From NCBI GenBank assembly GCA_013407085.1, contig JACCGJ010020111.1, positions 78,601 through 142,600 on the forward strand: a stretch of DNA of 64,000 bases, written 5' to 3'. The translations under genes and the position numbers were made by a program. The notes beneath the pieces are model-generated. The model did not search any database and was not told the origin of the DNA. It saw nothing but the letters and a program-made list of their open reading frames with translations. The stretch comes from Atriophallophorus winterbourni. Taxonomy: Eukaryota; Platyhelminthes; Trematoda; Plagiorchiida; Microphallidae. Numbering within the stretch: the stretch's first letter is position 1; every line of letters starts with the position of its first letter. Below, piece by piece: positions 1 to 15,859 of the stretch.

Positions 1-1939
1 ATCAGAGCTGACAATGCTCAATATGTCAGTTCAAAAACTACAAACGTTTTGAATTAATCTGAAAGGGGCAATGTATGAATAAATCAAAGATGACAATGCT
101 TAATATTTCATTCGAAAAACTACAAACGTTTCGAACCAACCTGAGATCGAGAATGTTTAAACCATTCGGAGCTGATAATTCTTTATATTTCAGTCCACAA
201 ACTACAGACGTTTCGAATCAATCTGAGATTGACAATGTTTGAACCAATCACAGCTGACAATGCCTAATATCTTAGTCTGAAAACTACAAATGTTGTGAAT
301 CAAACAGAGATGTACAATGTTGGAACCAATCAGAGCTAACAATGCCTAACATTTAAGTCTAAAAACAACAAACGTTTTGAACCAATCTGAGATCGGCAAT
401 GTTTGAAACAATCAGAGTTGACAATGCTCAATATTTCAGTCAAAAAACTACAAACGTTTGAAAAGAATCCTAGATCGACAATGTTTGAACCAATCAGAGC
501 TCACAATGCATGATATTTTAGTCGAAAAAGTACAAACGTTTTGAACCGATGTGAGAGGGACAATGTTTGAACCAATCAGAGCTGACGATGCTCAGCATTT
601 TAGTCGAAAAACTACGAACGTTTTGAACGAATCTGAGAGGGGCAATGATTTAATAAATCAAAGATGACAATGCTCAATATTTCAGTCGAAAAACTACAAA
701 CGTTTCGAACCAACCTGAGACCGACAATGTTTAAACCATTCAGAGCTGATAATTCTTTATATTTCAGTACACAAACTACAAACGTTTTCGATCAATCTGA
801 GATTGACAATGTTTGAACCAATCAGAGCTGACAATGCCTAATATCTCAGTCTAAAATCTACAAATGTTGTGAACCAATCTGAGATGTACAATGTTTGAAC
901 CAATCAGAGCTTACAATGCCTAACATTTAAGTCTATAAACAACAAACGTTTTGAACCAATCTGAGATCGGCAATGTTTGAAACAATCAGAGTTGACAATG
1001 CTCAATATTTCAGTCGAAAAGCTACAAAAGTTTTGGAAGAATCTCAGATCGAGAATGTTTGAACCAATCAGAGCTGACAATGCATGATATTTTAGTCGAA
1101 AAACTACAAACGTTTTGAACCAATGTGAAAGGGACAATGTTTGAATCAATCAGAGATGACACTGTCTTATATTCCAGTATAAAAACATCGAACGTTTTGA
1201 ACCAATTTGAGATCGACAATGTTTAAATCAATCAGAGCTGACAATGCTCAATATTTCAGTTCAAGAACGTCAAACGTGTCGAATTAATCTGAGATGAACA
1301 ATGTTTGAACCAATCACAGCTGACAATGCTCGATGTGTCAGTTCAAAAACTACAAACGTTTCAAACCAATCTGAAGTGTACAATGGTTGAAATAATCAGA
1401 GCTGACAATGCTTGATATTTCATTCGAGAAACGACGAACGTTTCGAATCAATCTGAGATGAAGGATGTCTAAACCAATAACAGTTGACAATGCTTGATAT
1501 TTCAAACCGGAAATTTCAAACGTCTTGAACCAATCTGAATCGACAATGTTTCAACCAATCAGAGCTGACAATGCCTAATATTTCACTCTGAAAACTACAA
1601 ATGTTTTAAACAATTTTAGGGTCGACAAAAAGTTTGAACCGATCGGAGCCAGCAATGTTCAAAATATCAGTGCAAAAACTAAAAACGTTTTGAACCAATT
1701 TGAGAAAGACAATGTTCAAACCAATCAGAGCTCACAATGCTTATTATTTCACTCGAAAAACTACGAACGTTCTGAACCAATCTGAAAGATGCAATGTATG
1801 AATCAATCAAAGATGACAATGCTTAATATTTTAGTCGAAAAACTACAATCGTTTCGAACCAACCTGAGATCGACAATGTTCAAACTATTCAGAGCTGATA
1901 ATTCGTTATATTTCGGTCCACAAACTACAATCGTTTTGA

Positions 1940-4900
1940 ATCAATCTGAAATTGACAATGTTTGAACCAATCAGAGCTGACAATGCTCAATATGTCGGTT
2001 TAAAAACTACAAACGTTTCAAACCAATCTGAAGTGTACAATGGTTGAAATACTCAGAGCTGACAATGCTTAATACTTCATTCAAAAAACAACGGAAGTTT
2101 TGAATCAATCTGAGATCAAGACTGTTTCAACCAATCAGAGTTGACAATGCTTGATATTTCAGTACGAAAATTGCAAACGTCTTGAACCAATCTGAGATCG
2201 ACAATGTTTGAACCAATCAGAGCTGACAATGCTAATTATTTCATTCTAAAAACTACAAATGTAATAAACCAAACTGAAATCGACTATGTTTGAACCAATC
2301 GGAGCTGACATTGCTCAATATAACAGTCTAAAAACTATGAACGTTTCAAACAAATCTGAGATCAAGAATGTTTAAACCAATAAGAGTTGACAACGCTTGA
2401 TATTCCAGTCAGCAAATAGCAAACGTCTTGAACCAATCTGAATCGACAATGTTTTAACCAATCATACCTGACAATGCCTAATATTTCACTCCAAAAACTA
2501 CCAATATTTTGAACAATTTTAGGGTCGACAAAATTTTGAACCGATCGGAGCCGACAATGTTTAATATATCAGTGCACAAACAACAAACGTTTTGAAGCAA
2601 TTCGAGAAAGACAATGTTTAAACCAATCAGAGCTGACATTGCTTAATATTTCAGTCGAAAAACTACGAAGGTTTCAAACGAATCTGAGAGAGACATTGTT
2701 TGAATCAATCAGATATGACAATGCTTAATATTTCCGTCAAAAAACTACAAACGGTTCGAACTAATTTCAGATCGACAATGTTTGAACCAATCAGAGCTGA
2801 CAGTGCTCAATATTTCAGTCGAAAATCTACGAAAGATTTGCAGCGACCTGGGATCGAGAATGTTTAAACCTATCAGAGCTCACAATGCTCAATATTGCAG
2901 TCAAAAAACTGCAAACGTTTTGAACCGATCTGACATCTACAATGGTTGAAGCAATCAGGGCTGAAAATGCTCAATATAACAGTCTAAAAACTATGAACGT
3001 TTTAGACAAATCTGACAATGACAATGTTTGAACCTATCAGACCTGACAAAGATTCATATTTCAGTCCGAAAACTTCAAACGTTTCGAATCAATCTGAGAT
3101 CGACAATGTTTGAACCGATCAGATCTGACAATGCTTATTATTTTATTCTAGAAACTACAAATGTAATAAACCAAACTGAAATCGACAATGTTTGAACCAA
3201 TCAGAGCTGACATTGCTCAATATAACAGTCTAAAAACTATGAACCTTTCAAACAAATCTGAGATCAAGAATGTTCAAACCAATAAGAGTTGACAACGCTT
3301 GATATTCCAGTCCGAAAATTGCAAACGTCTTGAACCAATCTGAATCGACAATGTTTTAACCAATCATACCTGACAAGGCCTAATATTTCACTCTAAAAAC
3401 TACAAATATTTTAAACAATTTTAGGGTCGACAAAATTTTGAACCGATCGGAGCCGACAATGTCTAAAATATCAGTGCAAAAACAACAAACGTTTTGAAGC
3501 AATTTGAGGAAGACAATGTTCAAACCAATCAGAGCTGACATTGCTTAATATTTCAGTCGAAAAACTACAAACGTTTCGAACGAATCTGAGAGAGACATTG
3601 TTTGAATCAATCAGAGATGACAATGCTTAATATTTCCGTCAGAAAACTACAAACGGTTTGAACTAATCTCAGATCGACAATGTTTGAACCAATCAGAGCT
3701 GACAGTGCTTGATATTCCAGTCGAAAAACTACAAAAAATTTGAAGCGACCTGGGATCGAGAATGTTTAAACCTATCAGAGCTCACAATGCTTAATATTCC
3801 AGTCAAAAACAACAAACGTTTTGAACCGATCTGACATCTACAATGTTTGAAGCAATCAGGGCTGACAATGCTCAATATAACAGTCTAAAAACTATGAACG
3901 TTTTAGACCAATCTGACATCGACAATGTTTAAACCAATCAGAACTGACAATGCTTTATATTTCAGTCCGGAAACTACAAACGTTTTGAATCAATCTGAGA
4001 TCGACAATGTTTAAACCAATCAGAGCTGACAATGCTTATTATTTCATTCTAAAAACTACAAATGTAATAAGCCAAACTGGAATCGACAATGTTTGAACCA
4101 ATCAGAGCTGACATTGCTCAATATAACAGACTTAAAACTATGAACGTTTTGAACCAATTTGACAAGAAAAATGTTTAAACCATTCAGAGCTGACAATGCT
4201 CTATATTTCAGTCTAAAAACTACAAATGTTTCGAACGAATCTGAGAGGGACATTGTCTGAATCAATCAGAGATGACAATGCTTAATATTTCCGTCAAAAA
4301 ACTACAAACGGTTCGAACTAATCTCAGATCGACAATGTATAAACCAATAAGAGCTGACAGTGCTTGATATTTCAGTCGAAAAACTACAAACAATTTGAAG
4401 CGACCTGGGATCGAGAATGTTTAAACCTATCAGAGCTCACAATGCTTAATATTTCAGTCAAAAATCTACAAACGTTTTGAACCGATCTGACATTTACAAT
4501 GTTCGAAGCAATCAGGGCTGACAATGCTCAATATAACAGTCTTAAAACTATGAACGTTTCAGACCAATCTGACATCGACAATGTTTAAACCAATCAGACC
4601 TGACAATGCTTCATATTTCATTTCGGAAACCACAAACGTTTTGAATCAATCTGAGATCGACAATGTTTGAACCACTCAGAGCTGACAATGCTTATTATTT
4701 CATTCTAAAATACTACAAATGTAATAAGCCAAACTGAAATCGACAATGTTCGAAGCAATCAGGGCTGACAATGCTCAATATAACAGTCTAAATGCTATGA
4801 ACGTTTTAAACCTATCTGACATCGAAAATGTTTCGAACGATCAGAGCTGACAATACTCTATATTACAGTCTAAAAACTACAAACGTTTTGAATCAATCTG

Positions 4901-5240
4901 AGATCGACAATGTTTAAACCAATCAGAGCTGACAATGCTTAATATTTCATTCTAAAAACTACAAATGTTGTGAACCAATCTGAGATGTACAATGTTTGAA
5001 CCAATCAGAGCGGAAAATGCTTGATATTTCAGTCTCAAAACAACAAACGTTTTGAACTTATCTGAGATCGACAATGTCTGAACTAATCAAAGATGACGAT
5101 GCCTTATATTTCAGTACAAAAACTACAAACATTTTGAACCAATCTGAGCTGACAATGCTCTAATATTTCAGTCCATGAACTACAAACGATTAAAACAATC
5201 TGAGATCGACAATGTTTGAAACAATCAGAGCTGACAATGC
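1940..5240 (+). repeat. higher-order satellite block, copy 1 (3.3 kb)
   Basis: This run of about 40 monomers recurs nearly unchanged about 5,555 bp downstream. The copies share private variants such as a TATGTCGG monomer, GAAGTGTACAATGG and AATATAACAGTC. The match begins near 1940/7495 and fades near 5240/10794. Such a block indicates segmental duplication of many monomers at once, not monomer-by-monomer slippage. Edges were judged by eye and are uncertain by about a monomer. Confidence 0.85.
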
Positions 5241-7494
5241 TCCATTGTATTCAAAAAAACTATAAACGTTTCAATAATCTGAGATCGATAAAAGTTTGAA
5301 ACAATCAGAGCTGACAATGCTTGATAACGCAGTCCACAAATTACAAACGTTTTAAACCAATCTTAAATCGACAATGTTTGCACCAATCAGAGCTGACAAT
5401 GCTCAATATTACATTCTGAAAACTTCAAATGTATTAAACCAAACTAAAATCGACAATGTTTGAACCAATCAGAGCTGACATTGCTCAATATAACAGTCTA
5501 AAAACTATTAACGTTTTAAACCAATCTGACATCGACAATGTTTAAACCAATCAGAGCTGACAATGCTTCATATTTCAGTCTAAAAACTACAAACGTCTTG
5601 AACCAAACTGAGATTGACAATGTTTGAACCAATCAAAGCTGACATTGCTCAATATTTCATTCTAAAAACTACAAATGTTGTGAACCAATCTGAGATGTAC
5701 AATGTTTGAACCAATCAGAGCGGACAATGCTTAATATTTTAGTCTTAAAACTACAAACGTTTTGAACCAATTTGAGATCGACAATGTCTGAACCAATCAG
5801 AGATGACGATGTCTAATATTTCAGTACAGAAACTACAAACATTTTAAACCAATCTGAGCTGACAATGCCTAATATTTCAGTCAAAAAACTAGAAACGTTA
5901 TGAACGAATTTCAGATCGACAATGTTTGAACCAATCAGAACTGACAATGCTTGATATTTTAGTCTAAATACTACAAACGATCTGAACTGATCTGAGATTA
6001 ACAATGTTTGAGCCAATCAGAGCTAAAAATACTTAATATTTCAGTCCAAAAACAAGAAACATTTTGAACCAATTTCTGATCGGCAATGTTTGAATCAATC
6101 AGAGGTGACAATGCTTAGTATTTTAGTCGAAAGACTACAAAAGTTCCAAACTAATTTGAAAGAAACAATGTGTGGATCTATCAGAGATCACAATGCAAAA
6201 ACTCTAAACGTTGTGAACCAATCAGAGCTTACAATGCTTGATATTTCAGTTCAAAAACTTCAAACGTTTCGAATCAATCTGAGATGAACAATGTTTGAAC
6301 CAATCAGAGCTGACAATGCTCAATATGTCAGTTCAAAAAATGTTTTGAACAATTTTAGGGTCGACAAAGTTTTGAACCGATCGGAACCGAAAATGTTTGA
6401 AATATCACTACAAAAACTACAAACGTTTTGAAGCAATTTGAAAAGACATTGTTTGAATCAATGAGAGAAGACAATGCTTAATATTTTCGTCGAAAAACTA
6501 CAAACGGTTCGAACTAATCACAGATTGACAATGTTTAAACCAATCAGAGCTGACAGTGCTCATTATTTCAGTTAAAAAGCTAAAAAAGTTTCGAAGCGAC
6601 CTGGGATCGAGAATGTTTGAACCTATCAGAGCTCTTGTTGCCTTATATTTCAATCAAAAAACTACAAACGTTTTGAACCGATCTGAGATCTACAATGTTT
6701 GAACCAATCAGGGCTAACAATGCTCAATATTTCAGTCCAAAAACTACAAATGTTTCAAAATAATCTGAGATCGACAATGTGTGAACCAGTCAGAGCTGAC
6801 AATGCTTAATATTTTAATCTAAAACTACGAACAGATTGATCCAATTTGAGATCGATAATGTTTGAACCAATCAGACCTGACAAGTTTTATCACATAAGTT
6901 CAAAAAGTACAAAGGTTTCGAACGAATCTGAAATAGACATTGTTTGAATCAATCAGAGATGACAATGCTCAATATTTCCGTCAAAAAACTACAAACGGTT
7001 TGAATTAATCTTAGATCGACAATGTTTGAGATAATCAGAGCTGACAATACCTAATATCTCAGTCTTAAAACTACAAATGTTGTGAACCAATCTGACATGT
7101 ACAATGTTTTAACCAGTCAGAGCTGACAATGATTAACATTTTAATCTGAAAAAAACATACCTTTCGAACCAATCTTAGATCGGCAATGTTTGAAACAATC
7201 AGAGTTGACAATGCTCAATATTTCAGTCTAAAAACTACAAACGTTTTGAACGAATCTCAGATCGACAATGTTTGAACCAATCAGAGCTGACAATGCATGA
7301 TATTTTATTCGGAAAACTTGAAACCCTTTGAACCAATGTGAGGGGGACAATGTTTGAATCAATCAGAGATGACAATGCCTAATATTTCAGTAAATACCTT
7401 CGAACGTTTTGAACCAATCTGAAATCGACAATGTTTAAACCAATCAGAGCTGACAATGCTTGATATTTCAGTTCAAAAACGTCAAACGTTTCGA

Positions 7495-10400
7495 ATCAAT
7501 CTGAAATTAACAATGTTTGAACCAATCAGAGCTGACAATGCTCAATATGTCGGTTTAAAAACTACAAACGTTTCAAACCAATCTGAAGTGTACAATGGTT
7601 AAAATAATCAGAGCTGACAATGCTTAATACTTCATTCAAAAAACAACGGAAGTTTTGAATCAATCTGAGATCAAGACTGTTTCAACCACTCAGAGTTGAC
7701 AATGCTTGATATTTCAGTACGAAAATTGCAAACGTCTTGAACCAATCTGAGATCGACAAGGTTTGAACCAATCAGAGCTGACAATGCTTATTATTTCATT
7801 CTAAAAACTACAAATGTAATAAACCAAACTGAAATCGACTATGTTTGAACCAATCGGAGCTGACATTGCTCAATATAACAGTCTAAAAACTATGAACGTT
7901 TCAAACAAATCTGAGATCAAGAATGTTTAAACCAATAAGAGTTGACAACGCTTGATATTCCAGTCCGCAAATAGCAAACGTCTTGAACCAATCTGAATCG
8001 ACAATGTTTTAACCAATCATACCTGACAAGGCCTAATATTTCACTCTAAAAACTACCAATATTTTGAACAATTTTAGGGTCGACAAAATTTTGAACCGAT
8101 CGAAGCCGACAATGTTTAAAATATCAGTGCAAAAACAACAAACGTTTCGAAGCAATTCGATAAAGACAATGTTTAAACCAATCAGAGCTGACATTGCTTA
8201 ATATTTCAGTCGAAAAACTACGAAGGTTTCAAACGAATCTGAGAGAGACATTGTTTGAATCAATCAGATATGACAATGCTTAATATTTCCGTCAAAAAAC
8301 TACAAACGGTTCGAACTAATTTCAGATCGACAATGTTTGAACCAATCAGAGCTGACAGTGCTCAATATTTCAGTCGAAAATCTACGAAAGATTTGCAGCG
8401 ACCTGGGATCGAGAATGTTTAAACCTATCAGAGCTCACAATGCTCAATATTGCAGTCAAAAAACTGCAAACGTTTTGAACCGATCTGACATCTACAATGG
8501 TTGAAGCAATCAGGGCTGAAAATGCTCAATATAACAGTCTAAAAACTATGAACGTTTTAGACAAATCTGACAATGACAATGTTTGAACCTATCAGACCTG
8601 ACAAAGATTCATATTTCAGTCCGAAAACTTCAAACGTTTCGAATCAATCTGAGATCGACAATGTTTGAACCGATCAGATCTGACAATGCTTATTATTTTA
8701 TTCTAGAAACTACAAATGTAATAAACCAAACTGAAATCGACAATGTTTGAACCAATCAGAGCTGACATTGCTCAATATAACAGTCTAAAAACTATGAACC
8801 TTTCAAACAAATCTGAGATCAAGAATGTTCAAACCAATAAGAGTTGACAACGCTTGATATTCCAGTCCGAAAATTGCAAACGTCTTGAACCAATCTGAAT
8901 CGACAATGTTTTAACCAATCATACCTGACAAGGCCTAATATTTCACTCTAAAAACTACCAATATTTTGAACAATTTTAGGGTCGACAAAATTTGGAACCG
9001 ATCGGAGCCGACAATGTTTAAAATATCAGTGCAAAAACAACAAACGTTAGAACCAATTTGAGGAAGACAATGTTCAAACCAATCAGAGCTGACATTGCTT
9101 AATATTTCAGTCGAAAAACTACAAACGTTTCGAAGGAATCTGAGAGAGACATTGTTTGAATCAATCAGAGATGACAATGCTTAATATTTCCGTCAGAAAA
9201 CTACAAACGGTTTGAACTAATCTCAGATCGACAATGTTTGAACCAATCAGAGCTGACAGTGCTTGATATTCCAGTCGAAAAACTACAAAAAATTTGAAGC
9301 GACCTGGGATCGAGAATGTTTAAACCTATCAGAGCTCACAATGCTTAATATTCCAGTCAAAAACAACAAACGTTTTGAACCGATCTGACATCTACAATGT
9401 TTGAAGCAATCAGGGCTGACAATGCTCAATATAACAGTCTAAAAACTATGAACGTTTTAGACCAATCTGACATCGACAATGTTTAAACCAATCAGAACTG
9501 ACAATGCTTTATATTTCAGTCCGGAAACTACAAACGTTTTGAATCAATCTGAGATCGACAATGTTTAAACCAATCAGAGCTGACAATGCTTATTATTTCA
9601 TTCTAAAAACTACAAATGTAATAAGCCAAACTGGAATCGACAATGTTTGAACCAATCAGAGCTGACATTGCTCAATATAACAGACTTAAAACTATGAACG
9701 TTTTGAACCAATTTGACAAGAAAAATGTTTAAACCATTCAGAGCTGACAATGCTCTATATTTCAGTCTAAAAACTACAAATGTTTCGAACGAATCTGAGA
9801 GGGACATTGTCTGAATCAATCAGAGATGACAATGCTTAATATTTCCGTCAAAAAACTACAAACGGTTCGAACTAATCTCAGATCGACAATGTATAAACCA
9901 ATAAGAGCTGACAGTGCTTGATATTTCAGTCGAAAAATTACAAACAATTTGAAGCGACCTGGGATCGAGAATGTTTAAACCTATCAGAGCTCACAATGCT
10001 TAATATTTCAGTCAAAAATCTACAAACGTTTTGAACCGATCTGACATCTACAATGTTCGAAACAATCAGGGCTGACAATGCTCAATATAACAGTCTAAAA
10101 ACTATGAACGTTTTAGACCAATCTGACATCGACATTGTTTAAACCAATCAGACCTGACAATGCTTCATATTTCATTTCGGAAACCACAAACGTTTTCAAT
10201 CAATCTGAGATCGACAAAGTTTGAACCAATCAGAGCTGACAATGCTTATTATTTCATTCTAAAAAACTACAAATGTAATAAGCCAAACTGAAATCGACAA
10301 TGTTCGAAGCAATCAGGGCTGACAATGCTCAATATAACAGTCTAAATGCTATGAACGTTTTAAACCTATCTGACATCGAAAATGTTTCGAACGATCAGAG

Positions 10401-10794
10401 CTGACAATACTCTATATTACAGTCTAAAAACTACAAACGTTTTGAATCAATCTGAGATCGACAATGTTTAAACCAATCAGAGCTGACAATGCTTAATATT
10501 TCATTCTAAAAACTACAAATGTTGTGAACCAATCTGAGATGTACAATGTTTGAACCAATCAGAGCGGAAAATGCTTGATATTTCAGTCTCAAAACAACAA
10601 ACGTTTTGAACTTATCTGAGATCGACAATGTCTGAACTAATCAAAGATGACGATGCCTTATATTTCAGTACAAAAACTACAAACATTTTGAACCAATCTG
10701 AGCTGACAATGCTCTAATATTTCAGTCAAAAAACTACAAACGATTAAAACAATCTGAGATCGACAATGTTTGAAACAATCAGAGCTGACAATGT
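7495..10794 (+). repeat. higher-order satellite block, copy 2 (3.3 kb)
   Basis: Second copy of the block at 1940-5240, offset about 5,555 bp. Sequence around 9610-9819 is base-for-base close enough that the conceptual translation matches 4056-4265 exactly, which unrelated monomers of this satellite would not do. Confidence 0.85.
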
Positions 10795-12120
10795 TTAATA
10801 TTTCAGTCTAAAAACTACAAATGTTGTGAACCAATCTGAGATCAAGAATGTTGAAACCAATCAGAGCTGACAATGCTTGATATTTCAGTCCGAAAATTAC
10901 AAACGTCTTGAAACAATCTGGATCGACAATGTTTCAACGAATCAGAGCTGACAATGCTTATATTTCGGTCTAAAAACTACAAATGTTCTAAACTAATCTA
11001 AGATGGACAATGTTCGATCCATTCAGATCTGACAATGCTCAATATTTCAGTCTAAAAACTACCAACGTTTTGAACGAATCTCAGATCGATAATGTTAAGA
11101 CCAATCACAGCTGACAATGCTTGATATTCAAGTCCAAAAATTACAAATGTCTCGGACCCATCTGAAATCGACAATGTTTGGACCAATCTGAGATGACAAT
11201 GCTTAATATTTCAGTCTAAAAACTACAAAGGTTTCAAGCCAATCTGAGGTCGACAATGTTTGAACCAATCAAAGATGACAATGCCTAATATTTCAGTCCA
11301 AAACTACAAACGTTTTAAACCAAACAGAGATAGACAATGTTCGAACCAATCAGAGCTGACATTACTTAATATTCCAGTCTGAAAACTATAAACGTTTCAA
11401 ACGAATCTGCGATGGACAATGTTCAAACCAATCAGAACTGACAATGCTCGCTATTCCAGTCCAAAAACTACGAACGTTTTTAATCATTCTGAGATCGCCA
11501 ATGTTTGAACCAATCAGACCTGACAATGCTTAATATCCCAATCTAAAAACCACAAACATTTAAAATCAATTTGAGATCGGCAATATATGAACCAGTGAGA
11601 GCTGGCTATGCTCGATATTTGAATCCAAAAACTACAAACGTTTAGAATCAATCTGAGATCTACAATGTTTGAACCAATGAAATCTGGCAATGCTCAATAT
11701 TTCATTTCAAAAATTACGAACGATTAGAAGCAATCTGAGAACAATAATGTTTGAACCAATCAGAGCTGACAATGCTTGATATTTCAGTCCACAAACTACA
11801 AACGTTTTTAACAAATTTGAGATCGGCAATGTTCGAACCAATCAGAGCTGACAATGCTTGATATTTCAGTCCACAAACTACAAACGTTTCGAACCAATTT
11901 GAGATCGCAATGTGTGAACCAATCACAGCTGACAATGCTTGATATTTTGATCTAAAACTACAAAATGTTTCCATTAATTTGAGATCGACAATGTTTGAAC
12001 CAATCAGATGTGATAATGCCTAACATTTCAGTCTTAAAAACTAAGCCCGATTCGATCTAATCTGAGATCGACAATGTGTGAACCAATCAGAGCTGACATT
12101 GCTTAATATTTCAGTCGAAA
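10700..12120 (+). repeat. higher-order satellite block (about 1.4 kb), copy 1
   Basis: Recurs at 13320-14740 with an offset of about 2,620 bp (32 monomers less a few bases). Shared private variants include ATCAAGAATGTTGAAACC near 10842/13462, GATCGGCAATATAT, and the TGATATTTTGATCT monomer near 11940/14561. Between the copies lies sequence resembling the 3.6-5.1 kb region, so the blocks are nested. Confidence 0.8.
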
Positions 12121-13319
12121 AACTACAAACGTTTCAAACGAATCTGAGAGAGACATTGTTTGAATCAATCAGAGATGACAATGCTTAATATTTCCGTCAA
12201 AAAACTACAAACGGTTCGAACTAATCTCAGATCGACAATGTTTGAACCAATCAGAGCTGACAGTGCTCAATATTTCAGTCGAAAAACTACAAAAGATTTG
12301 AAGCGACCTGGGATCGAGAATGTTTAAACCTATCAGAGCTCACAATGTTTAATATTTCAGTCAAAAAACTACAAACGTTTCGAACCGATCTGACATCTAC
12401 AATGTTTGAAGCAATCAGGGCTGACAATGCTCAATATAACAGTCTGAAAACTATGAACGTTTTAGACCAATCTGACATCGACAATGTTTAAACCAATCAG
12501 ACCTGACAATGCTCTATATTTCAGTCCGGAAACTACAAACGTTTTGAATCAATCTGAGATCGACAATGTTTGAACCAATCAGAGCTGACAATGCTTATTA
12601 TTTCATTCTAAAAACTACAAATGTAATAAGCCAAACTGAAATCGACAATGTTTGAACCAATCAGACCTGGCATTGCTCAATATAACAGTGTAAAAACTAT
12701 GAACGTTTTAAACCAATCTGACATGGACAATGTTTCAACCAATCAGAGCTGACAATGCTCTATATTTCAGTTTAAAAACTACAAACGTTTTGAATCAATC
12801 TGAGATCGAGAATGTTTGAACCAATCAGAGCTGACAATGCTTAATATTTCATTCTAAAAACTACAAATGTTGTGAACCAATCTGAGATGTACAATATTCG
12901 AACCAATCAGAGCGGAAAATGCTTAATATTTCAGTCTCAAAACAACAAACTTTTTGAACTAATCTGAGATCGACAATGTCTGAACTAATCAGAGATGACG
13001 ATGCCTGATATTTCAGTCAAAAAACTAGAAACGTTTTGAACGAATCTCAGATCGACAATGTTTGAACCAATCACAGCTGACAATGCTTGATATTTTAATC
13101 CAAAAACTACAAACGTTCTGAACTGTTCTGAGATTAACAATGTTTGAGCCAATCAAAGCTAAAAATGCTTATTATTTCCGTCAAAAAACTACAAACGGTT
13201 CGACCTAATCTCAGATCGACAATGTTTGATCCAATCAGAGCTGACAGTGCTCATTATTTCAGTCGAAAAACTACAAAAAATTCGAAGCGACCTGGGATCG
13301 AGAATGTTTAAATCATTCA

Positions 13320-14740
13320 GAGCTGACAATGCTTTATATTTCAGTCCAAAAAACTACAAACGATTGATACAATCTGAGATCGACAATGTTTGAAACAATC
13401 AGCGCTGACAATGTATAATATTTTAGTCTAAAAACTACAAATGTTGTGAACCAATCTAAAATCAAGAATGTTGAAACCAATCAGAGCTGACAATCCTTGA
13501 TATTCCAGTCCGAAAATTACACACGTCTTGAAACAATCTGGATCAACAATGTTTCAACGAATCAGAGCTGACAATGCCTAATATTTCGGTTTAAAAACTA
13601 CGAATGTTCTGAACTAATCTGAGATGGACAATGTTTGATCCAATCAGATCTGACAATGCTCAATATTTCACTCTAAAAAATACCAAAGTTTTGAACCAAT
13701 CTTAGATCGATAATGTTTAGACCAATCACAGCTAACAATGCTTGATATTCAAGTCCACAAATTACAAAGGTCTTGGAGAAATCTGAGATCGACAATGTTT
13801 GGACCAATCTGAAATGACAATGCTTAATATTTCAGTCTAAAAACTACAAAGGTTTTAAGCCAATCTGAGGTCGACAATGTTTGAACCAATCAAAGATGAC
13901 AATGCTTAAAATTTCAGTCCAAAACTACGAACGTTTCAAACCAAACAGAGATAGACAATGTTCGAACCAATCAGAGCTGACATTACTTAATATTCCAGTC
14001 TGAAAACTATGAACGTTTCGAACAAATCTGCGATGGACAATGTTTAAACCAATCAGAACTGACAATGCTCGCTATTCCAGTCCAAAAACTACGAACGTTT
14101 TGAATCATTCAGAGATCGCCAATGTTTGAACCAATCAGACCTGACAATGCTTAATCTCTCAGTCTAGAAACCACAAACATTTGATATCAATTTGAGATCG
14201 GCAATATATAAACCAGTGAGAGCTGGCTATGCTCGATATTTGAAACCAAAAACTACAAACGTTTAGAATCAATCTGAGATCTACAATGTTTGAACTAATG
14301 AAATCTGGCAATGCTCAATATTTCATTTCAAAAATTATGAACGATTGGAAGCAATATGAGAACGACAATGTTTGAACCAATCAGACCTGACAATGCTTGA
14401 TATTTCAGTCCACAAACTACAAACGTTTTGAACAAATTTGAGATCGGCAATGTTTGAACCAATCAGAGCTGACAATGCTTGATATTTCAGTCCACAAACT
14501 ACGAACGTTTTGAACCAATTTGAGATCGCAATGTGTGAACCAATCAGAGCTGACAATGCTTGATATTTTGATCTGGAACTACAAAATGTTTCCATTAATT
14601 TGAGATCGACAATGTTTGAACCAATCAGATGTGACAATGCCTAACATTTTAGTCTAAAAACTGCAAACGATTCGATTCAATCTGAGATCGACAATGTGTG
14701 AACCAATCAAAGCTGACATTGCTTAATATTTCAGTCGGAA
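13320..14740 (+). repeat. higher-order satellite block (about 1.4 kb), copy 2
   Basis: Second copy of 10700-12120. It is diverged by scattered substitutions and keeps the same order of variant monomers. Boundaries are approximate. Confidence 0.8.
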
Positions 14741-15859
14741 AACTATTAACATTTTAAACTAATCTGAGATGGACAACGTTTAGGCCAATCATGACTGACA
14801 ATGCTCATCATTTCAGTCCAAAACTACGAACGATTTAAATCAATCTGAGATCGACAATGTTCAAGCCAATCAGACATGACAATGCTTGATCTATCAGTCT
14901 AGAAAACCACAAACATTTCAAACCAATCTGAGATCGAAAATAATTGAAAACCAATCAGAGCTGACTATGCTCGATATTTCAGCCCAAAAACTACAAACGT
15001 TTTGAATCAATCTGAGATCCACAATGTTTGAACCAATGAAAGCTGACAACGCTCAATATTTCAGTCCAAAAATTACGAACGACTGGAACCAATCTGAGAA
15101 CGACAAGGTTTGAGCCAATCACAACTGACAATGCTTGATATTCCAGTCCACGAACTACAAACGTTTTGAACCAATTTGAGATCGACAATGTTTGAACCGA
15201 TCAAAGCTGACATTGCCTAAGAATTTAGTCCAAAAATTACGAACGATTGTAACCAATCTGATAACGACAATGTTCGAACCAAGCAGAGCTGACAATGCTT
15301 GATATTTCAGTCCACAAACTACAAACGTTTTGAACCAATATCAGATCGACAATGTTTGACCCAATCTGGGCTGACAATGCTTATTATTTCACTCAGAAAA
15401 TTACAAACGTCTTGAACCAATCTGAAATCGACAATGTTTGAACCAATCAGAGCCGGCAATGCTTAATATTTCAGTCTTAAAATTACAAATGTTTCGAACC
15501 AATCTGAGATATACAATGTTCGAACCAATCAGAGCTGACATTGATCAATATTTCAATCGGAAAACTATAAACGTTTTGAACAAATCTGAGATGTACAATG
15601 TTTAAACCGATCAGAGCTGACAATGCTCCTTATTCCAGTCCAAAAACTACGAACGTTTTAAATCATTTTGAGATCGACAATGATTAAACCAATCAGACCT
15701 GACAATGCTTGATCTCTCAGTCTAAAAACCACGAACATTTTAAACCAATCTGAGATCGACAATATATAAACCAATCACACCTGACTATGCTCGATACTTG
15801 AGTCCAAAAACTACAAACGTTTTAAATCAATCTGAGATCGAAAATGTTTGAACTAATGA

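Noticed and set aside
904..15188. Many open frames of 60-100 codons giving similar peptides (SDWFKTFVVFGLKYQALS type), taken together as a gene family
   Set aside because: They follow directly from the 82-bp satellite. Each unit shifts frame by one, so three phases are read in turn over 246 bp and every invariant stop is met once per cycle, limiting frames to about 80 codons. They occur on the strand with fewer stops in both array orientations, with no start context, splice or codon signal.
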